Source: JBKQVT01 sp963727245 (GTDB taxonomy: Bacteria; Planctomycetota; Planctomycetia; Pirellulales; Thermoguttaceae). From it: a DNA stretch of 64,000 bases. The position numbers and the translations under genes were made by a program. The stretch lies in contig CAVSFO010000006.1 of assembly GCA_963727245.1 (NCBI GenBank), positions 186,001 through 250,000 of the forward strand. The letters run 5' to 3'. Below the pieces are notes generated by a model. It was not told the DNA's origin and made no database searches. It saw only the letters and a program-made list of their open reading frames with translations. This document shows positions 48,471 to 57,141 of the stretch, one piece after another. Each line of letters begins with the position of its first letter. Position 1 is the stretch's first letter.

Positions 48471-49034
48471 ATGATCGCCAAAGACATCAAGACCGGCCAC
48501 ATCGTCAACTTCAACGAGGCCCCCTGCATCGTCGAATCGATCACCGTGCAGAGCCCGTCGGCCCGCGGCGCCGCCACCTTCTACAAGTACCGGGCGCGGA
48601 ACCTGATTACCAAGCAGAAGGTCGACATCACTCTGCGCGGCGGCGAATCGTTGCCCGAGGCCGACTTCCGCAAGCGGCCCGTCAAGTTCATGTACGCCGA
48701 CGCCGACCGGATGCACTTCCTCGACCAGGAAGACTACAACCAGTATTCCCTCTCCAAGAACGATCTGGCCGAGGAGAGCAAATATCTCACCGAGGAACTC
48801 GAGGGCGTCCAGGCGCTGATCTACAACGACGAGTGCGTGGGCGTCCAGTTGCCGGTGGCCGTGCCCTTGAAGGTGGTGCAGTGCGACCCGGGCATCAAGG
48901 GCTCGTCGGCGACCGCGCGGACCAAACCCGCCACGCTCGAAACCGGCCTCATCGTCCAGGTCCCCGAGTACCTCTCCCAGGGCGAAATGATCAAGGTCGA
49001 CACCCGCAACGGGCAGTATCTCTCCCGGGCGTGA
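48471..49034 (+). CDS. efpL: Elongation factor P-like protein (EfpL/YeiP type)
   Basis: 187 residues with the three beta-barrel domains of EF-P (KOW-like start IAKDIKTGHIVNFNEAPCIV; DFRKRPVKFMYADADRMHFL; the C-terminal LIVQVPEYLSQGEMIKVDT). The loop that reaches the ribosomal peptidyl centre reads QSPSARGAATFYKYRARNL, with Arg at residue 32 where canonical EF-P has a modifiable Lys or rhamnosylated Arg in a different context. The ARGAAT pattern is that of YeiP/EfpL, which helps ribosomes through stalling motifs. No EpmA, EpmB or EarP gene is visible, consistent with an unmodified tip. Confidence 0.88.
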   Translation: MIAKDIKTGHIVNFNEAPCIVESITVQSPSARGAATFYKYRARNLITKQKVDITLRGGESLPEADFRKRPVKFMYADADRMHFLDQEDYNQYSLSKNDLAEESKYLTEELEGVQALIYNDECVGVQLPVAVPLKVVQCDPGIKGSSATARTKPATLETGLIVQVPEYLSQGEMIKVDTRNGQYLSRA

Positions 49035-49099
49035 CGGGAAAGGGGGAGGGCGGAGGGCGGAAGGCGGAAGGCCGCGAGCCGGCGGCGTAAGCCGCTCGG

Positions 49100-49166
49100 G
49101 TGCCACTGGCTACGCCAGTGCTTTTGGCGGCCAGTTCTACGGAAGCACTGGCAAAGCCAGTGGCAC
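49100..49166. repeat. GTGCCACTGGC...GCCAGTGGCAC hairpin, single copy
   Basis: 67 bases with arms GTGCCACTGGCTACGCCAGTGC and GCACTGGCAAAGCCAGTGGCAC, followed by ACTTGC. It is the same length as each copy at 40821 and 40910. It sits between the EF-P-like gene and the HicB-like gene, after a ggcggaagg run (49036-49070). Confidence 0.85.
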
Positions 49167-49186
49167 ACTTGCGTGTCCAACCGACG

Positions 49187-49400
49187 CTACGCGAACATCA
49201 GTCGGCGGCCTTTGGGCTCCGGAATCGGATCGCCATACTCCTTCGCGGTCTCGATCCATACGCGCCATGGCGTCCTTGATATTGGCCAAGGCGGACTCGT
49301 GGCTCGGTCCGTGCGCCATGCATCCGGCCAGTTCAGGAACCTCCGCCACGAAGGCGTCGTCTTCGGCACTCCAGTAAATAATCACTTCGTACTTGTCCAT
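49187..49400 (-). CDS. HicB-like antitoxin, solitary, frameshifted
   Basis: About 70 residues after skipping one extra base near 49265. From ATG 49400: MDKYEVIIYWSAEDDAFVAE, VPELAGCMAHGPSHESALAN and IKDAMA, then in the next frame VWIETAKEYGDPIPEPKGRR. This is the complete type-II HicB/UPF0150 pattern, ending in the usual PxPKGRRL. No HicA toxin is adjacent, so it is an orphan antitoxin or a member of the widespread stand-alone group. Confidence 0.78.
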
Positions 49401-49450
49401 CTTTGCTCGTTCCAGCATTCTACCGCCCAAAAGACGGCCATACAAGCCAA

Positions 49451-50686
49451 TTACGGCCTGATCTCCTCCACCCGGCTGATCGTTTCGCCGTGGGAGAACC
49501 GCGTGGTGATCTGTTGGCCCACGGCCAGTTCGGCCGCGTCGCGGATCCAACGGCCGTCGGCCGTCCGCTGCGTCAGGCTGTAGCCCCGGCCCAGGACCGC
49601 CAGCGGGCTGAGCGATTCCAACTGCGCCCCGGCCGCATCGAGCTGCCGCCCGGCACGCTCCAGCCGGCTGCGCATGGCGCGGGCGGCCGCGGTTTCCAAC
49701 TCGTCCAGACGCCGCGCCAAGTCCTCGATCTGGTGCAAAGGGCGGCGAAAGACGCGATGCCGGGCAATTGTATCGAGCCGCGCCTGCCCTGACGCCAGCC
49801 GAAACCGCATCGCCGCGGCGGTGCGATTTTCGAGCTGCCGCAGCCGGGCGAGCAACTCCTCGGCCGCCGGCGCCACCAACTCGGCCGCCTCGCTGGGCGT
49901 CAGCGCGCGGACGTCGGCCACCAGGTCGGAAAGCGTCACGTCGATCTCGTGACCGATGGCGGAGATGACCGGGATCCGCGAAGCGAAGATGGCGCGGACC
50001 ACCACCTCTTCGTTGAACGCCCAGAGGTCTTCGAGGCTGCCGCCGCCGCGGGCGACCACCAGGCAGTCGATCGCCAGCGGCAGGCGGTTGGCCGTGCCGA
50101 TGGCGGCGGCGATCTCCTCGGCCGCGCCGGTGCCCTGCACTCGGGTGGGCAGGACCAGCACGTCGGCCCCGCGCCAGCGGCGGCCCAGGACCTGGAGAAA
50201 ATCGTGGATGGCCGCCCCCGTGGGGCTGGTGACCAGTCCGACCCGCCGCACCAGCCGCGGCAGCGGCCGCTTCCGCGCCGGGTCGAAAAGCCCCTCGCGG
50301 GCCAGCTTCTCCCGCAGTTGCCGCAGGGCCAACTCGAGGGCCCCCATCCCCTTGGGCTCGATCCGCTCGACGATCAACTGGTAGCTGCCCCGGGGGGCGT
50401 ACACGTCGAGGTGTCCGCAGCAGATCACTTCCAGGCCGTCGGCCAGGTCGAACTCGACCCGGGCGGCGACGTTCCGCCAGATGGCCGCGCGAATCTGGGC
50501 CCGCTCGTCCTTGAGCGTCAGATAACAGTGGCCCGACTGCGGCCGCGAAAGGTTCGAGATCTCGCCGCTGACCCAGACTGCCGGGAAGGAATTTTCCAGC
50601 AGGTCCTTGATCTGCGCGGTCAGCTCGTAGACCGATAGGATCGGCGGCGGCGAAGGCTCTTCGGGAAACAGGTCTTTTTGGGACAC
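49451..50686 (-). CDS. xseA: Exodeoxyribonuclease VII large subunit
   Basis: 411 residues from GTG 50686. The N-terminal OB-fold (LSVYELTAQIKDLLENSFPA, VWVSGEISNLSRPQSGHCYL) is followed by the catalytic core RRVGLVTSPTGAAIHDFLQV, CLVVARGGGSLEDLWAFNEE, IPVISAIGHEIDVTLSDLVA and RALTPSEAAELVAP, then a long coiled coil and the C-terminal LAVLGRGYSLTQ. ExoVII degrades single-stranded DNA from both ends. The small subunit XseB is not adjacent. The start has no ribosome site and lies against repeat DNA, so the N-terminus is uncertain by a few residues. Confidence 0.93.
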   Translation of the reverse strand: MSQKDLFPEEPSPPPILSVYELTAQIKDLLENSFPAVWVSGEISNLSRPQSGHCYLTLKDERAQIRAAIWRNVAARVEFDLADGLEVICCGHLDVYAPRGSYQLIVERIEPKGMGALELALRQLREKLAREGLFDPARKRPLPRLVRRVGLVTSPTGAAIHDFLQVLGRRWRGADVLVLPTRVQGTGAAEEIAAAIGTANRLPLAIDCLVVARGGGSLEDLWAFNEEVVVRAIFASRIPVISAIGHEIDVTLSDLVADVRALTPSEAAELVAPAAEELLARLRQLENRTAAAMRFRLASGQARLDTIARHRVFRRPLHQIEDLARRLDELETAAARAMRSRLERAGRQLDAAGAQLESLSPLAVLGRGYSLTQRTADGRWIRDAAELAVGQQITTRFSHGETISRVEEIRP

Positions 50687-50715
50687 GGGAGAATTAGGGG
50701 CCAGGGACCAGTTCT

Positions 50716-50758
50716 GTAGGGTGGGTCGAGCGCAGCGAGCCCCACCAAAATCCGCCAA
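50716..50758. repeat. GTAGGGTGGGTCGAG repeat, half copy
   Basis: GTAGGGTGGGTCGAGCGCAG then CGAGCCCCACCAAAATCCGC: one half of the bipartite element seen at 30644-30744. The following ccaaggattttcattttccaaaa is AT-richer than its surroundings. The rest of the gap to 50927 shows nothing else. Confidence 0.8.
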
Positions 50759-50927
50759 GGATTTTCATTTTCCAAAACGGACGCAATTCTACAACATGAC
50801 GGACGCTACCGCCATAAGACGCGGGCTCTGAGATTTCTTCCCGGCGGGCGCCCTCGAACGAACCGGAAACCGAGGGCCCGGTAAATTCGCAGCGTGCCGA
50901 AGACCGTCGAACACTGGCAGACGTTCA

Positions 50928-51753
50928 TCAGCAACAGAAGCAGGCATTCGCGGCCTCCAGTGCCCCCCGGGCCGGCGATTGCGATTGAAGAGCTCCGATT
51001 TCAAGGCCCGTCAGACCGACGCAGTACAACAGCCATCCCAGTGCAAGCAGAACGCCCGGCTGCCTCGACATCATATTCCAAACGCAGGGGATGGTGACGA
51101 ACAGGTTATACAGGAGGATGCACAGTGCGACGACGCCAAGGAAGACGAGGAATTCGCCGCTGGGGCGAAACGGTCGATCGGGCCGGGCGGGAGCACCTTG
51201 TGCAGCGGCGACAATGCGACCGCCAGCAGGAACGTTGCCACCATGAGGTGCCGGAGATTGAATTGCCAGGGGCCCTGCGACGATTGGGCCGCGTCGTCGG
51301 TCCCGCCGATCAACCGCCACCCGAACGCCTTCTTGGCGATCCACAAGTTGACTTGCGCGACAGCCACGGCGAAAAACACCATGGCGCCCATGCCGAGCGC
51401 GGCCGAAAGGAAAAGATGTTCCCGAGCCCCCAGAACCAGGGCGTACCACATGGCTGTGCTGAGCAGGATCGCCCACGGGAGCCGCACGACGATATTTCCC
51501 GGGGCCAGCACCGCCCAGACGGCGATGAGGTTCACCTGAGCGACGAGGATTCCCGCAAGCACTGGCAGCCACCATTCACTCGCCCTGGGGCCGCCAAACT
51601 GCGACATCACGAAGTCGACGGCGAGAAAGACGAGGATCACCGCGCCGCTGACGCCCCAGGTGACCAGCCGACTGGCCGGCGCGCGAGCGGCGTCTCCCCG
51701 GCGCCGCCGGCGTCAGGCTCGATCGGCCGCTCCTCGATCGGTGGTTCAGACAT
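50928..51753 (-). CDS. Multi-pass membrane protein of unknown function, two frameshifts
   Basis: About 275 residues after adding one base near 51680 and one near 51160. Order: a soluble acidic N-terminus (MSEPPIEERPIEPDAGGAGE), helices at VTWGVSGAVILVFLAVDFVM, WWLPVLAGILVAQVNLIAVW and IVVRLPWAILLSTAMWYALV, then FLSAALGMGAMVFFAVAVAQ, a loop with NLRHLMVATFLLAVALSPLH, and finally EFLVFLGVVALCILLYNLFV and LLALGWLLYCVGLTGLEIGA. The NLRHLMVATFLLAVAL segment resembles a motif common in planctomycete membrane proteins. Function unknown. Confidence 0.65.
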
Positions 51754-51915
51754 CGCTCCCATGTTAACAGAGTGACTGACGACCTGCCAGTCGAGCCCCA
51801 AGGGGCGGCGTCCTCCCAGCCCCGGACAACGTGCTGGTCGTTGCAGACGCCCGGAAGAACCGCAGCGCACAACATCTTCCCCCGCGTCTCTGCGCTCAGC
51901 GCGAGAACTTTCGCG

Positions 51916-52659
51916 CTATCGTCGCGTGCCAACCGCCCCGCCACGGCGCGACAGCGGCGCGGTCGCCCGACCGAGGCGCGATTGGCCGGGCTTGCGGCGC
52001 CGCGACTCGGCCCAGGCCTCGGCCTCCTCGGTCAGACGGTTGAGCAACTGCTCGGTTTGCAGGCGGTGGTGTTCCAGGCCCGCCCGGTCCAGGTCCGGGG
52101 GAATGAAAATTTCGCCGGTGGCGATGGCGCAGGCGCGGGAGGCGGGCCGGGGAACGGCAAAGCGGTCCCAACTGGGCAAGCGCCAGGGCCGGTCGTAGGC
52201 ATAGCCCATCAGCACCAGCGGCAGCCCCAGCTTCGAGGCCAGGTAGATCGGTCCCGGGGCCATGCGGCGGCGGGGGCCGCGGGGGCCGTCAGGCGTGATC
52301 GTCAGGTGCATCTGCCGGCTCTTGGCCAGCAGCTCGCGCAGCGCCGAGACGCCGCCGCGATTGGTCGAGCCGCGCACGAAATCGAAGCCCAAGTGATGGG
52401 CCACGTGGGAGAGGATCTCCGCGTCGCGGTGCCGGCTCAGCAGCATCGACAGGTTGCAATGGCCGCGGAGGTAGAGGGGAAACAGGATGTACTCGTGCCA
52501 GAAGAGATAGATCTTGTTGCCCCGGCATTCGGGAAAGATCGGGTCGATCGACCGATCGTGGTAGACCGCCTTGTAGTCGAGCGTCCCCATCCAGGCGCGG
52601 ACGGCCGCCGAGGCCAGCAGGCCGCCGAGCTTGTTGACGAGGGGATTATCCAGCTTCAT
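51916..52659 (-). CDS. DUF374-family lysophospholipid acyltransferase-like protein
   Basis: 247 residues. The sequence has the acyltransferase-type motif KIYLFWHEYILFPLYLRG (His in WHE), LLSRHRDAEILSHVAHHLGF, RGSTNRGGVSALRELLAK and the conserved ITPDGPRGPRRRMAPG, which together define DUF374 (1-acyl-glycerophosphate acyltransferase-like). It may acylate a lipid A-type or phospholipid precursor at the inner membrane. The N-terminus overlaps the dapF 3' end by 14 bases, so the two are translationally coupled. Confidence 0.85.
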   Translation of the reverse strand: MKLDNPLVNKLGGLLASAAVRAWMGTLDYKAVYHDRSIDPIFPECRGNKIYLFWHEYILFPLYLRGHCNLSMLLSRHRDAEILSHVAHHLGFDFVRGSTNRGGVSALRELLAKSRQMHLTITPDGPRGPRRRMAPGPIYLASKLGLPLVLMGYAYDRPWRLPSWDRFAVPRPASRACAIATGEIFIPPDLDRAGLEHHRLQTEQLLNRLTEEAEAWAESRRRKPGQSRLGRATAPLSRRGGAVGTRR

Positions 52660-53512
52660 GCTCGTGCCATTGCCCCTGGAAGACTTCGACGGCCGGGCCG
52701 GTCAGGTAGACGTGATTGTCGTCGGCCCAGTGGAGATCGAGATCGCCGCCGGGCAGATGGACGAGGACCTTTCGCGCCGTCCGCCCGCTGAGCGCGCCCG
52801 CCACGCACACGGCGCAGGCGCCGGTGCCGCAGGCCAGCGTCTCGCCGGAGCCGCGCTCCCAGACGCGCATCCGCACCTCGCCCGGCCCGACCACTTCCAC
52901 GAATTCGGCATTGACCCGCTGGGGAAAATGCGGATCGGTCTCGACCAGCGGGCCGAGCCCCAGCACGTCGCGCTCGGTCAACCACTCGACGAAGGTGACG
53001 CAGTGCGGGTTGCCCATCGACACGCAGGTGACGCGGATCGTGCGGCCGCCGACCGTCAGGGGGACATCGACGGCCGCGCCGCCGGGCCGCGCCGGGTCGC
53101 CGGGCAGGGTCGTGGGTATGCGATCGGGCTGGAGGATCGGCTCACCCATGTCGACGCGCACGCGCTCGACCCGCCCGTCGCCGCCGACTTCCAACTCCAG
53201 CGACAAGACGCCGCGGCCGGTCTCGATCGCGAGGGTCTTCCGGCGGCAGCGTCCGTGGTCGTAGAGGTACTTGGCCAGGCAGCGGATGCCGTTGCCGCAC
53301 ATTTCCGCCTCGGAGCCGTCGGCATTGAACATCCGCATCCGCGCGTCGGCCTGCTGGCTGGGGCAGATTAGGATCAGGCCGTCGCCACCGATGCCGAAAT
53401 GGCGGTCGCTGGCGCGGCGGGCCAACTGGTCGGGGCGCTCGGGCATCGGTTCGGCGAAGCAATCGACGTAAATATAGTCGTTGCCCGCCCCTTGCATCTT
53501 GGTGAATCGCAT
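52646..53512 (-). CDS. dapF: Diaminopimelate epimerase
   Basis: 288 residues. DapF interconverts LL- and meso-diaminopimelate for lysine and peptidoglycan. Signatures: RFTKMQGAGNDYIYVDCF, FNADGSEAEMCGNGIRCLAK with the first catalytic Cys, CVSMGNPHCVTF, and ERGSGETLACGTGACAVCVA with the second catalytic Cys. Both active-site cysteines are present. Its presence indicates peptidoglycan or at least lysine synthesis. First gene of a pair with the DUF374 acyltransferase. Confidence 0.96.
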   Translation of the reverse strand: MRFTKMQGAGNDYIYVDCFAEPMPERPDQLARRASDRHFGIGGDGLILICPSQQADARMRMFNADGSEAEMCGNGIRCLAKYLYDHGRCRRKTLAIETGRGVLSLELEVGGDGRVERVRVDMGEPILQPDRIPTTLPGDPARPGGAAVDVPLTVGGRTIRVTCVSMGNPHCVTFVEWLTERDVLGLGPLVETDPHFPQRVNAEFVEVVGPGEVRMRVWERGSGETLACGTGACAVCVAGALSGRTARKVLVHLPGGDLDLHWADDNHVYLTGPAVEVFQGQWHEHEAG

Positions 53513-53585
53513 CGTGGAAACCTGCCGGAACGGGAAGGGACAACACCTAGTTTAGGGCAAATCGCGGCAAAACGGAAGCCACCGC

Positions 53586-53822
53586 CGCGGGTGGCCGCCG
53601 CGGGTGGCCCCGATAGCCTTGCGGGTGGCCCCGATAGCTTTGCTATCGGGGTGCCGCAGGCACGAGAGGTTTTCGGGCGTCACGAGGCTCCTCTTGCGGA
53701 TTGGCCGCCCCGATAGCAAGGCTATCGGGGCCACCCGCGCTTCGCCTGGGGCCACCCGCGCTTCGCCTGGGGCCACCCGCGCTTCGCCCGGGGCCACCCG
53801 CGCTTCGCCTGGGGCTACCCGC
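53586..53822. repeat. Composite CCCCGATAGC/GCTATCGGGG element with tandem units, copy 2
   Basis: Same layout as 20082-20240: GGTGGCCCCGATAGC/GCTATCGGGGTGCCG hairpin, AGGCACGAGAGG, a spacer, CCTCTTGCGG, a second CCCCGATAGC/GCTATCGGGGCC hairpin, and then four to five tandem copies of a 22-23-base unit (cgcgcttcgcctggggccaccc). The plus-strand right part lies within the 3' end of the minus-strand glycosyltransferase frame. Confidence 0.88.
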
Positions 53823-55556
53823 CGCGTGCGATAGCGTAGCCGTCGCGGCCGCCCGGGGGGCGTTTTTCTCCACCACTGGCGCCGGCACGAACTTGAAGAC
53901 CTCGATCCAGTTCTGAATCGACTCCGGCGGGGCGTCCCACTTTCCGTAGATGGGCACCGGATAGCTCTCCCGCGCGATCAGCTTGTAGGAGCGCTGCATT
54001 TTCTCCAGCCAGCGGTCCAGCGGCTGGTCGTCCGGGTCTTGCGCCTTGTCGCGAAAGAGCACGCAGCGCAGCGGACGCTCCGCCGAAACGCGCTCCAGGT
54101 GCGGGGGCTCGCCCCGGGCGTGCCGCGGCGAATAGATCCGCTGATTGCACAAGTACAAGGCCGACCACCCAAACAAGAACGTCCGCGGCGCCAGGTCCTT
54201 CTTGCAATCGGCATAATTGCAATCGGTATACAGGCAAACCAACTCGCTGTCGTGCGCCAGGTCGAACCAGAACCACTGGGCGAAGTCCCGCGACCGCAGC
54301 GTCAGTCCGGACTTGTACGGATGCGTCAGGTCGCGAACGATCGAACCGGCGGCCACGAGCACCAGGAGCACGAGCACGGCCCAGGTGGCTCGCAGCGGCT
54401 GCGGTTGCGGCCGGCGCCGGGCGAACCACTGGAGCACCGCGACGACGCCCAGCCCGCTGAGCACGCAGAACGTGAGGGCCGAATAGAGTGCGAAGCGCAT
54501 GAACTCGCCGTAGGGGAAGCGGTGCAGGGCGGCGGCCACGAAATTCAGCCCCAGCGGCGTCAGCAACAACGCCAGCAGCAGCCACTGCCGCCGCCGCAGC
54601 AGCCACGCCAGCCCGACCAGGCAGCAGAGGAACGTCAGCGTGCTGCCGCCGCCGGGTCCGCCGAGGGGATAGCCCATCATGCTGCCGGTGTGCGTGGCGA
54701 TGAGCCAGCCGATCAGTTGGATCGGGTGCGCCAGCGGCGGGAAGGTGGCTTTCCAACAGCCCTCCATCAGTTCCTGATTTGTGCCCACGGCCGTGCGGCT
54801 AACGACCAGCACGGCCAGGAAACTGGCCGCCAGGAGCAGATTGAAAACGATCCAGGGCCGCCATCCCCGGCAAGGGGCCGTCCAGAGGAAATAGGCGACG
54901 ATCAGGCTGACCGCGCCGCCGACGAGGATGGCCGGATAGGAGAAACCCACCGCCGGCGCGATCAGGGCGGCCAGCCCCCACAGCCAGCGGTTCTCGCCCG
55001 GGCGACGCAGCCAGTGGACCAGCATCACCAGCATCAGCAAGGCCAGCAGGAGGTCGCATGCGTACGGTTTGGCTTCGGCCGCATAGCGGATGGGCGGATA
55101 GGCGACGGCGAAGATGCCGAAGGCGGCCACCAGCGCGGTCCCCCGCAGCAACAGCCCGGCCAAATGACGGAAGAGAAACAGGCTGGCGATGGTGCACGCC
55201 AACGGGACCAACCGCAGCGTGTACTCCGAGAACCCCAGCAGCCGCACGACCGTGAGCTGGCCCCAGAGGAAGAGGGTCGGCGCCACCTGCGTGTAGTGCA
55301 GCGGCTGCAGCAGGCCGAGATAGCCCCGTTCCAGGAAGTTGGCCGAGAGCATGGCCTCGTCTTCCCAGAGCGGGAATCGCACGATGTAGCGGATCAACCG
55401 CGCCGAGAGCCCGACGATCAGAAAGATCCAGAGCCATTGCGCCTGCCGCTCGGGGGAGAGCGACTCCGTCCCGGCAGCGAACGGCGCCGGCAGCAAGGAG
55501 GGCGGTTCTTTAGTCCCCGGCATGAGGGATATTGGGAGGACATCCTTCCACGGCAT
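53643..55556 (-). CDS. GT39/ArnT-like membrane glycosyltransferase, C-terminal tail from repeat DNA
   Basis: About 637 residues from ATG 55556 (GGAG upstream). About ten membrane helices; the first large loop has RFPLWEDEAMLSANFLERGY, where the Asp-Glu after Trp is the catalytic motif of the GT-C (GT39/GT83) superfamily, and HYTQVAPTLFLWGQLTVVRL is also family-like. These enzymes use polyprenyl-phosphate sugars and work on the outer face of the inner membrane. The soluble C-terminal region (CLYTDCNYADCKKDLAPRTF) is followed by about 60 residues encoded by the composite repeat (PRRSAGGPRRSAGGPDSLAI), unlikely to be the original C-terminus. Confidence 0.82.
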   Translation of the reverse strand: MPWKDVLPISLMPGTKEPPSLLPAPFAAGTESLSPERQAQWLWIFLIVGLSARLIRYIVRFPLWEDEAMLSANFLERGYLGLLQPLHYTQVAPTLFLWGQLTVVRLLGFSEYTLRLVPLACTIASLFLFRHLAGLLLRGTALVAAFGIFAVAYPPIRYAAEAKPYACDLLLALLMLVMLVHWLRRPGENRWLWGLAALIAPAVGFSYPAILVGGAVSLIVAYFLWTAPCRGWRPWIVFNLLLAASFLAVLVVSRTAVGTNQELMEGCWKATFPPLAHPIQLIGWLIATHTGSMMGYPLGGPGGGSTLTFLCCLVGLAWLLRRRQWLLLALLLTPLGLNFVAAALHRFPYGEFMRFALYSALTFCVLSGLGVVAVLQWFARRRPQPQPLRATWAVLVLLVLVAAGSIVRDLTHPYKSGLTLRSRDFAQWFWFDLAHDSELVCLYTDCNYADCKKDLAPRTFLFGWSALYLCNQRIYSPRHARGEPPHLERVSAERPLRCVLFRDKAQDPDDQPLDRWLEKMQRSYKLIARESYPVPIYGKWDAPPESIQNWIEVFKFVPAPVVEKNAPRAAATATLSHAAGSPRRSAGGPGRSAGGPRRSAGGPRRSAGGPDSLAIGAANPQEEPRDARKPLVPAAPR

Positions 55557-55734
55557 GTTCCATCTCCGTACGGAAACATTCTGCTGAGCGCGAAGGTTTG
55601 CCGCAGCGTGATCTCCACCCAAAAGGTGCATAGTACCGCAACGGCGCGGCGGCGAACAATGCCAATTTGCCCTCGTGGCGCCCGGGGAATCGGCGAAAAA
55701 GCACGGACGGCAACCAGGGGCGTGGCGTGGAGCA

Positions 55735-55870
55735 TCTCGCGCAGAGGCGCCAAGACGCAGAGAGGAAGAGGGGAGGGACGGATTACGCCCAGGGGCGTGG
55801 GTTCGCTAATTACCCCTTCTTTCCCTGCTTCCTTTGCGGCCTTGCGCCTTGGCGCCTTTGCGTGAGAAGG
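55735..55870 (+). repeat. Long imperfect-hairpin element, copy 3
   Basis: Starts TCTCGCGCAGAGGCGCCAAG, has a middle with ACGGATTACGCCCAGGGGCG, and ends TTGCGGCCTTGCGCCTTGGC and GCCTTTGCGTGAGA. Arms pair as GCGCAGAGGCGCCAAG-type against CTTGGCGCCTTTGCG. It lacks the GGTGACGTTGCCAAG extension seen in copies 1 and 2. It fills the middle of the 338-base gap between the glycosyltransferase start and the DUF4912 stop; the rest of that gap shows nothing. Confidence 0.8.
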
Positions 55871-55894
55871 CTGTCGCGGCGCCGGCGGCCGGGC

Positions 55895-56980
55895 CTACTC
55901 GCCGGGATTGCGGGTCACCGGCTCCATCACCTTGGTGTTGCGATCGACGGCCAGGACGATGGTCCGCTGCTCGACGCCATCGCAACTGCTGGCCACCAGG
56001 GGAAGCACGTGCCGCCGGTCGGGGAGGTTGAAACGCACGGCGAAGGTCCCGTCCGGATGCACGTGCACCGGCTCGCCGCGCAGGGTCACTCGGGCGTTGG
56101 GATCGGCCGTTCCGTGGACGATCAATTCGGTTTCGACCTGCAAGTTGAACTCGCGGCGGTGCGGTGCGAAGGCACCGGCCCCGCAGCCGAACTGGGTGGT
56201 CATCGGATCGCCCATGGGACGGCGCAAATGCTCCTCGAAGATTTCCTTCAGCTCGCCATTGCTCTCCTGCTCGACGTATCCGCCGCTCATGGCGTAAATG
56301 CGATCGAAGTCCTTGGCGACTTCGGACCAGTTCTTGTCGAAGGTGTCGCCGGCCATGCCGCTGGGGGTCCGCACCACGTTGCTCCGCGCCAGGCTGTAGA
56401 AGCGGTTTCCCGGGGAGAGATAGCCGATTTCAACCTGATAACTCTTGGGAGGATTGTGGACGTCGATGTACCAGTTGTTCACGCCGCCGTGGATCTCGAT
56501 GTCGCGGACCGGCTGCCGGGCCGAAGAGGTCGTGCCGTTGCCGCTGAGCTCGTGCAGACGCAGCACGGGATGCGACTGGTGCCAATACTGGCCCATGGCC
56601 GCCCGGGCGCGCTCGATGCTCCGCCGGCTGAGTTCCCAATAGGCGTGCAGCCAGTAGGGGTCGCGGACCATGACGATGAGGCGATCCTTGACGTGCCCGC
56701 TCTGTTGGCTCAGGGGGCGGATGGCCAAGTCCTTGGCCTCGGCCAGCTTGACCTTGATCTGCTCCAAGCGGTGCACCAGGCGGGGGTTGCGGCCGTTCTT
56801 CGCGGCGCCGTTGCCGTTGCCATTGCCGTTGTGCTTTTCTGCCGCCAGCGCCGCCCACTTCACCAGGGCGTCGACCAACTGGTCCTTGCGCATCATGTGC
56901 CAACCGGCGACCTTCTTCTTTCGGGCCATGGCGGCCAGGTCCTTGACCGTGCGGGTTTTGAGCTTTGCTGCAGTCGTCAC
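55895..56980 (-). CDS. DUF4912 protein with N-terminal Rho-like helical domain
   Basis: 361 residues from GTG 56980, which has GGAGG 8 bases upstream. Residues about 1-45 (LKTRTVKDLAAMARKKKVAG, WHMMRKDQLVDALVKWAAL) resemble a Rho N-terminal/SAP-like helix-extended-loop-helix. The DUF4912 domain follows (about 95-230): DRLIVMVRDPYWLHAYWELS, then IEIHGGVNNWYIDVHNPPKS and YQVEIGYLSPGNRFYSLARS. A C-terminal beta domain (about 275-361) has VHGTADPNARVTLRGEPVHV, a carbohydrate-binding-like or Ig-like pattern. No signal peptide. Its function is unknown; the SAP-like start suggests nucleic-acid contact. Confidence 0.85.
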   Translation of the reverse strand: MTTAAKLKTRTVKDLAAMARKKKVAGWHMMRKDQLVDALVKWAALAAEKHNGNGNGNGAAKNGRNPRLVHRLEQIKVKLAEAKDLAIRPLSQQSGHVKDRLIVMVRDPYWLHAYWELSRRSIERARAAMGQYWHQSHPVLRLHELSGNGTTSSARQPVRDIEIHGGVNNWYIDVHNPPKSYQVEIGYLSPGNRFYSLARSNVVRTPSGMAGDTFDKNWSEVAKDFDRIYAMSGGYVEQESNGELKEIFEEHLRRPMGDPMTTQFGCGAGAFAPHRREFNLQVETELIVHGTADPNARVTLRGEPVHVHPDGTFAVRFNLPDRRHVLPLVASSCDGVEQRTIVLAVDRNTKVMEPVTRNPGE

Positions 56981-57141
56981 AGATCGAACCTCCGGCTTAC
57001 GCCTCTGCCATGATTGCACGGCGGGGCCGCAAGCACCTTGATTTGCGGGGGATCCATGTTTCCCGGTCAGTCTTCCCATCCGTTGGTAGGCACCCGGCGA
57101 GTCGTTTTATTTGGGCTCGGACGGAGACTCCGCTTTCACCG

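Noticed and set aside
53720..53822. CRISPR or direct-repeat array
   Set aside because: The 22-23-base units abut without spacers; they are part of a composite palindromic element.
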